DNA of 64,000 nucleotides from Mantis religiosa (taxonomy: Eukaryota > Arthropoda > Insecta > Mantodea > Mantidae). Shown here in pieces: positions 60,531 through 64,000 of this stretch. The stretch is taken from contig CM060950.1 of NCBI GenBank assembly GCA_030765055.1, positions 21,737,903-21,801,902 on the forward strand. Direction: 5' to 3'. The notes under the pieces were generated by a model. It made no database searches. It was not told the DNA's origin and saw only the letters and a list, made by a program, of their open reading frames with translations. The stretch's first letter is position 1, and every line of letters begins with the position of its first letter. The translations under genes and the position numbers were made by a program.

Positions 60531-61434
60531 CGAGGGCTGTTCAATAAAGAATGATCACAATTTTTTTTTGACATGTACCTTTACTCATCTTCATAATTTT
60601 GATGGTCTTTCTCAAAATAGTCTCCCCTGAATGCGATACACTTGTCCCAGCGTTTCTGCCAGTCTTCAAAGACATGCTGGAAACCATTTTTGAGAGATCC
60701 TTCAAAATCGCCTCCGCAGCCTTCACCACTGCTTCTGATGATGAATAATGCCTCCCATGAAGGCATTTCTTCAAGTTTGGGAAGAGAAAAAAGTCACATG
60801 GGGTTAAATCCGGACTTTAGGAAGGGTGAGAGATGTACTTCGTGTTGATTTTTGGAAGATATTTAGCAACAATATTGGCAATATGCGTTCGCGCATTATC
60901 ATGGTGCAGCATCCAGCCTGCTTCACGGAAATGTGGTCTTTTGCGTCTGATATGGACTTTCAATGTTTTCAGGACATCCCTGTAGTATTGTTCAACTACT
61001 GATGTGTGTGCAGGTACAACATGTTGATAAACCATTCCATGAATATCAAAGAATGAGATGACCATAACTTTCCCTGCAGAAGCAACCACTTTTGCTTTTT
61101 TAGGGGGTTGGTGATGAAGGAGATTTCCACACTGAGCTTTGCTGCTTGCTCTCAGGATCAAAATGATGTAGCCAGGTTCCATCAGCAGTGATTACGTTTG
61201 AAAGGAGCTCCGGATCTTCCTCTAACATCAACTTTAACTGCATGTTATCTCCGTTGCAGTGGTAGGCGATACTGAACATGTCTCAACTTGCCTGGTTCTC
61301 ACTGCCGGAATCCAGGAGTACCACTACGGCGTGTTTGTTTCACATTAAGATCACAGAATAAAATAAGATATAATTTTAGTGCGAAAAATTATGACCGTAA
61401 AAAATTATGATCATTCTTTATTGAACAGCCCTCG
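60531..61434 (-). mobile_element. Internally deleted mariner transposon
   Basis: Inverted terminal repeats of about 27 bp (CGAGGGCTGTTCAATAAAGA...) with TA on both sides (60529-60530 and 61435-61436). Total 904 bp against about 1.3 kb for an intact mariner: the first third of the transposase is missing. Confidence 0.92.
60560..61265 (-). pseudogene. Mariner transposase catalytic domain
   Basis: Minus strand: TADGTWLHHF (first catalytic Asp, Glu replaced by Gly), VWKSP, then 60817-61182 with FDIHGMVYQHVVP and MLHHDNARTH (second Asp), and in a shifted frame SPDLTPCDFFLFPKL (third Asp) to the C-terminus (60581-60766: FEDWQKRWDKCI). All three Asp survive but frameshifts near 61190 and 60815 and the missing DNA-binding domain prevent function. 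Confidence 0.85.
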
Positions 61435-61436
61435 TA

Positions 61437-62110
61437 GGTCATTAACTGGGCCAGACTACACAATCGGCATCTGATGCAAGAATTAGTTTACGCACATAAG
61501 AGTCCATGTTCCTATTACATGTTGAGTAACGTCTAATCACTTAGTTTAAATACACCGTTACTACAGTGCACATTCAATACAGTTTTCCCTGATTTAAGGA
61601 CTTTGAAATACTTAATATTCAAATATATGCAAGCCAACCCGATAACACCTATTTTACAAACAACCAACTAATCAATTAGCTGTCAAACACGTGTTAAATA
61701 GTGATGGTTCTCCCTTTGTGATCCCCCTTACGCATCGTACTGTGTGATTTATTGAAAATGAACCTGTCAATCACTACTTAATGCCTAACACATGACCAAG
61801 GGTAACAAAACAGCCGCTAATAATGTATCAACACGTCATTAATCACGTCAATGGTCTGTCACTGTAATAAACCGACACCTCTCTGCTGCTTCCATGGCGT
61901 TTGCCGGCACTTGACTGCAGGCAAGCCTTTGATACGGCTCACCGTCAGTGTTAAATCAATTTGCATGCCAAATTTTAAACCTGGAGGAAATCTAAGCATA
62001 CGAAACAAATCTTCCGAATATATTTCTTTGACGTAATCTTTTTAAATGTGTAATTTGCAATAATTAACATGACTTTATTTCATGCCCTCCATTTCTCTCC
62101 CACATCCAAG
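61437..62110. other. No gene recognised
   Basis: Anonymous sequence. A short frame at 61851-62036 has no motif. Confidence 0.4.
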
Positions 62111-62118
62111 CCGCAGGC

Positions 62119-62345
62119 AGCCCGTTCCTGTACTGTAGGTGGTTGCGATTCTGCCTAACGTTTAAGAGGTCCCGAGTTCGAATCTCGGTTAGGGTGAGTT
62201 ATTTGGCTAAGGGGTTTTCCGAAGTTTCCGCTTATCCTGAAAAATGAATATTTGGTAACTCCAAGCACTATGTACACAGTATATATCATTTCATTCATTG
62301 TCCGATATGACAACGTTGGAGGACGTAAATTTAAAAAAAAAAAAA
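62119..62345 (+). repeat. SINE-1 copy
   Basis: Diverged plus-strand copy with box B GAGTTCGAATCTCGG (about 62173-62187), GGAGGACGTAAATTT and an A-rich tail. Confidence 0.8.
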
Positions 62346-62539
62346 AGACGCGTGCATTCATTACACTGTTCTTCAATTTAATTTTTTTATGCTTTGGTTC
62401 TGAATGTCATTCCTCCCTAATTTTGGAGCACTGATTCCAAATATGCCATCCATTTTTTGTACTACGTCCAGATTCTTCAAAAAAGTGAAAATAAAATGTT
62501 TATATTCACCCATTAGCGCTATATATTTATATACTTTTA

Positions 62540-62773
62540 TTTTGTAATTTACGTCCTCCAACGTTGTCATATCGGACGATGAGTGAAAGGGGCGAAATAA
62601 TGCTCAAATGAGCCCAGGGTCCATAGAGCTTAGAGTTACCCGACATTCGTCTTTCAGGATAAGGGAAAACCCGGGAAAAACTTTATCCAGGTAACTCACC
62701 CTGACCGAGATTCGAACTCAAGATCTCTAAAGCGAGAGGCACACGCGCTACCATCTATGCTACGGAGGCGGGC
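62540..62773 (-). repeat. SINE-1 copy
   Basis: Minus-strand copy ending GGAGGCGGGC at 62773, forming an inverted pair with 62119-62345. Confidence 0.85.
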
Positions 62774-62913
62774 ATATGTTTATACACTTCTATAAGATCA
62801 CTATTATGCTCAATAACATGGTATGTATAAAGAAGTATGTAATTATGTCATTTTAAACAAAATGTATGCACATTTTACAAGTATTGTCAACTTTAGATAG
62901 AAAAAACAGTGAC

Positions 62914-63360
62914 CTAACTAGGAAGAAATTTCCTTTTTGCACGGCTTCCGTACGTATCAAGATTACGTACCCTTTTCAGAGTCCAACAATAATCTGTCAT
63001 CATGTTAACACTCCATCCACCATGGTACCTTCTTTCTATGTCTTTCAAGTCCTGGTGGAAACGTTCACTGTGTTCTTCAGTGTAAAATCCAAGACAGCAA
63101 TCTGGAAAATAGTCATTGTGTGCATGAAGGATGTGCAGCTTCCAACTCATGCTACAACCAAGTTTTCTCAAGTTCTGTAACATGACGTTCACTTTAGTTT
63201 TGTAATCTTGACTACTTGTGTTTCCTAAGACGTTGTTTATGATATCTCTGTAGCTTTGCTTTTCTGTTTGGTTTATTTTATTTTCAAAATAGAGGTCACA
63301 CATTAATTTTCTGACCTGTGGTGCTGTAAAAGCACCTGCGTTCAGCTTATCTAGGGTCAT
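62914..63360 (-). CDS. Unassigned repeat-type protein with HAHNDYFPDCC...EEHSERFHQD
   Basis: A 148-residue open frame. The centre (HILHAHNDYFPDCC, FYTEEHSERFHQDLKDIERRYHGGW, MMTDYCWTL) matches a signature I associate with a multicopy protein family in arthropod genomes, usually without named function; this is recollection, not a search. His and Asp/Glu residues could bind metal, but I infer no activity. It starts at an ATG on the minus strand but probably lacks its N-terminal part. It may be a transposon-encoded or domesticated protein. Confidence 0.45.
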   Translation of the reverse strand: MTLDKLNAGAFTAPQVRKLMCDLYFENKINQTEKQSYRDIINNVLGNTSSQDYKTKVNVMLQNLRKLGCSMSWKLHILHAHNDYFPDCCLGFYTEEHSERFHQDLKDIERRYHGGWSVNMMTDYCWTLKRVRNLDTYGSRAKRKFLPS

Positions 63361-63975
63361 TCTATTATAAATACTACATAGCTATGTGCTTAGTCACAAT
63401 ACAATGGTGTTATATTTTAGTAATAGAAACTTCCCATGCCCATGAGATTTTATGAAATACGAATTCTATACTTTCTAAAAAATCTGACGTAATAGAAAAA
63501 AAAAACGGATTGCACCGTTGAACTCAGGGCAAAAAGAATCCGTTTAGGAACACTCAGTCATTGGAAATTTTTTTCTGCAGAGCAGTGTTATTATACATAT
63601 AAATCACTTAATTAACATATAATCAATCAATGACGATCACTCTTTTGAATTAAGCCAGCACCTTCCTTTCTCTCAACCCACGGTTACCCCTGACCAAAGA
63701 AATAGCAATTTAACACGTTGTTAAACAGCGGAGGTTCTGTCTTTGTAAAGAATAAGCTGACAAAACTTTGGGGTAAAAAACGAAAATATAATTAACGATT
63801 TTATATTATGTATAAACATCTCTAATTATCATTTTATCTCTGCGATTCTAGTCAGAGTGAGTGGAACATATAATTCAGGCATTAATCATTAAGCAGCCTC
63901 ATAATTGATTAGCATATTATAGGCATAAAGAATACGATGTAACATGACTTACCTATCTTGAACCATGACCCTATT
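63361..63975. other. No gene recognised
   Basis: AT-rich anonymous sequence before the final mariner-type end. Confidence 0.4.
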
Positions 63976-63977
63976 TA

Positions 63978-64000
63978 CGAGGGCTGTTTTACGGTCATAA
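63978..64000. mobile_element. Left end of another mariner-type element, cut by window edge
   Basis: After TA (63976-63977) comes CGAGGGCTGTTTTACGGTCA; the first ten bases equal the end of the 60531-61434 mariner and the ACGGTCATAA block occurs just inside that element. The rest lies outside the window. Confidence 0.5.

Overview
This is eukaryotic, AT-rich, intron-containing DNA that is mostly transposable elements. The mix points to an insect with a large, repeat-rich genome: many Penelope-like elements (PLEs), mariner elements, Ty3/gypsy LTRs, CR1/Jockey-type LINE ends, several tRNA-derived SINE families, and a trypsin-fold protease with canonical splice sites. A hemimetabolous insect such as a cockroach or termite is a guess; the sequence alone does not fix the species. 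There are no bacterial features.

The one clear host gene is a secreted-type trypsin-like serine protease on the minus strand. I could assemble five coding exons from sequence: 52752-52938, 44285-44484, 41534-41739, 40000-40054 and 36687-36793. Splice phases agree at every junction, and the His/Asp/Ser triad and a trypsin-type Asp189 are present. The first exon (signal peptide and any pro-domain) was not found and may lie at higher coordinates. Its introns total about 15 kb and hold a mariner with an inserted unknown sequence, SINEs, two solo LTRs, a Harbinger-like relic, LINE fragments and a 250-bp trinucleotide microsatellite.

Region by region. 1-16 kb is a graveyard of PLE copies from at least five subfamilies (A-E are my labels), with LINE fragments, a tRNA-Glu-like SINE (3716-3965) and a tandem tRNA-like SINE array (about 11523-12268). 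17.7-20.0 kb is an internally deleted Ty3/gypsy element with two near-identical LTRs and one fused ORF. 20-22.3 kb is mostly anonymous, with a small duplication and a PHD-like zinc-finger relic. 22.3-33.9 kb holds PLE-A copies, a 150-bp-arm palindrome and a 167-bp hairpin. 34-36.6 kb is SINE-like or anonymous. 36.7-52.9 kb is the protease gene. 53-64 kb holds a hAT-like relic, SINEs, an RT relic interrupted by a second tandem SINE array, a LINE end, a solo LTR, a deleted mariner, an unknown repeat-type ORF and the first bases of another mariner-type terminus.

Two themes stand out. (1) Several PLE insertions are fold-back structures (minus-strand copy joined to plus-strand copy) that entered as single units, because each is bounded by a 10-13 bp target-site duplication; their ends carry hammerhead-ribozyme-like cores. 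(2) All four well-bounded gypsy LTR insertions sit between ATAT duplications, implying a shared target preference.
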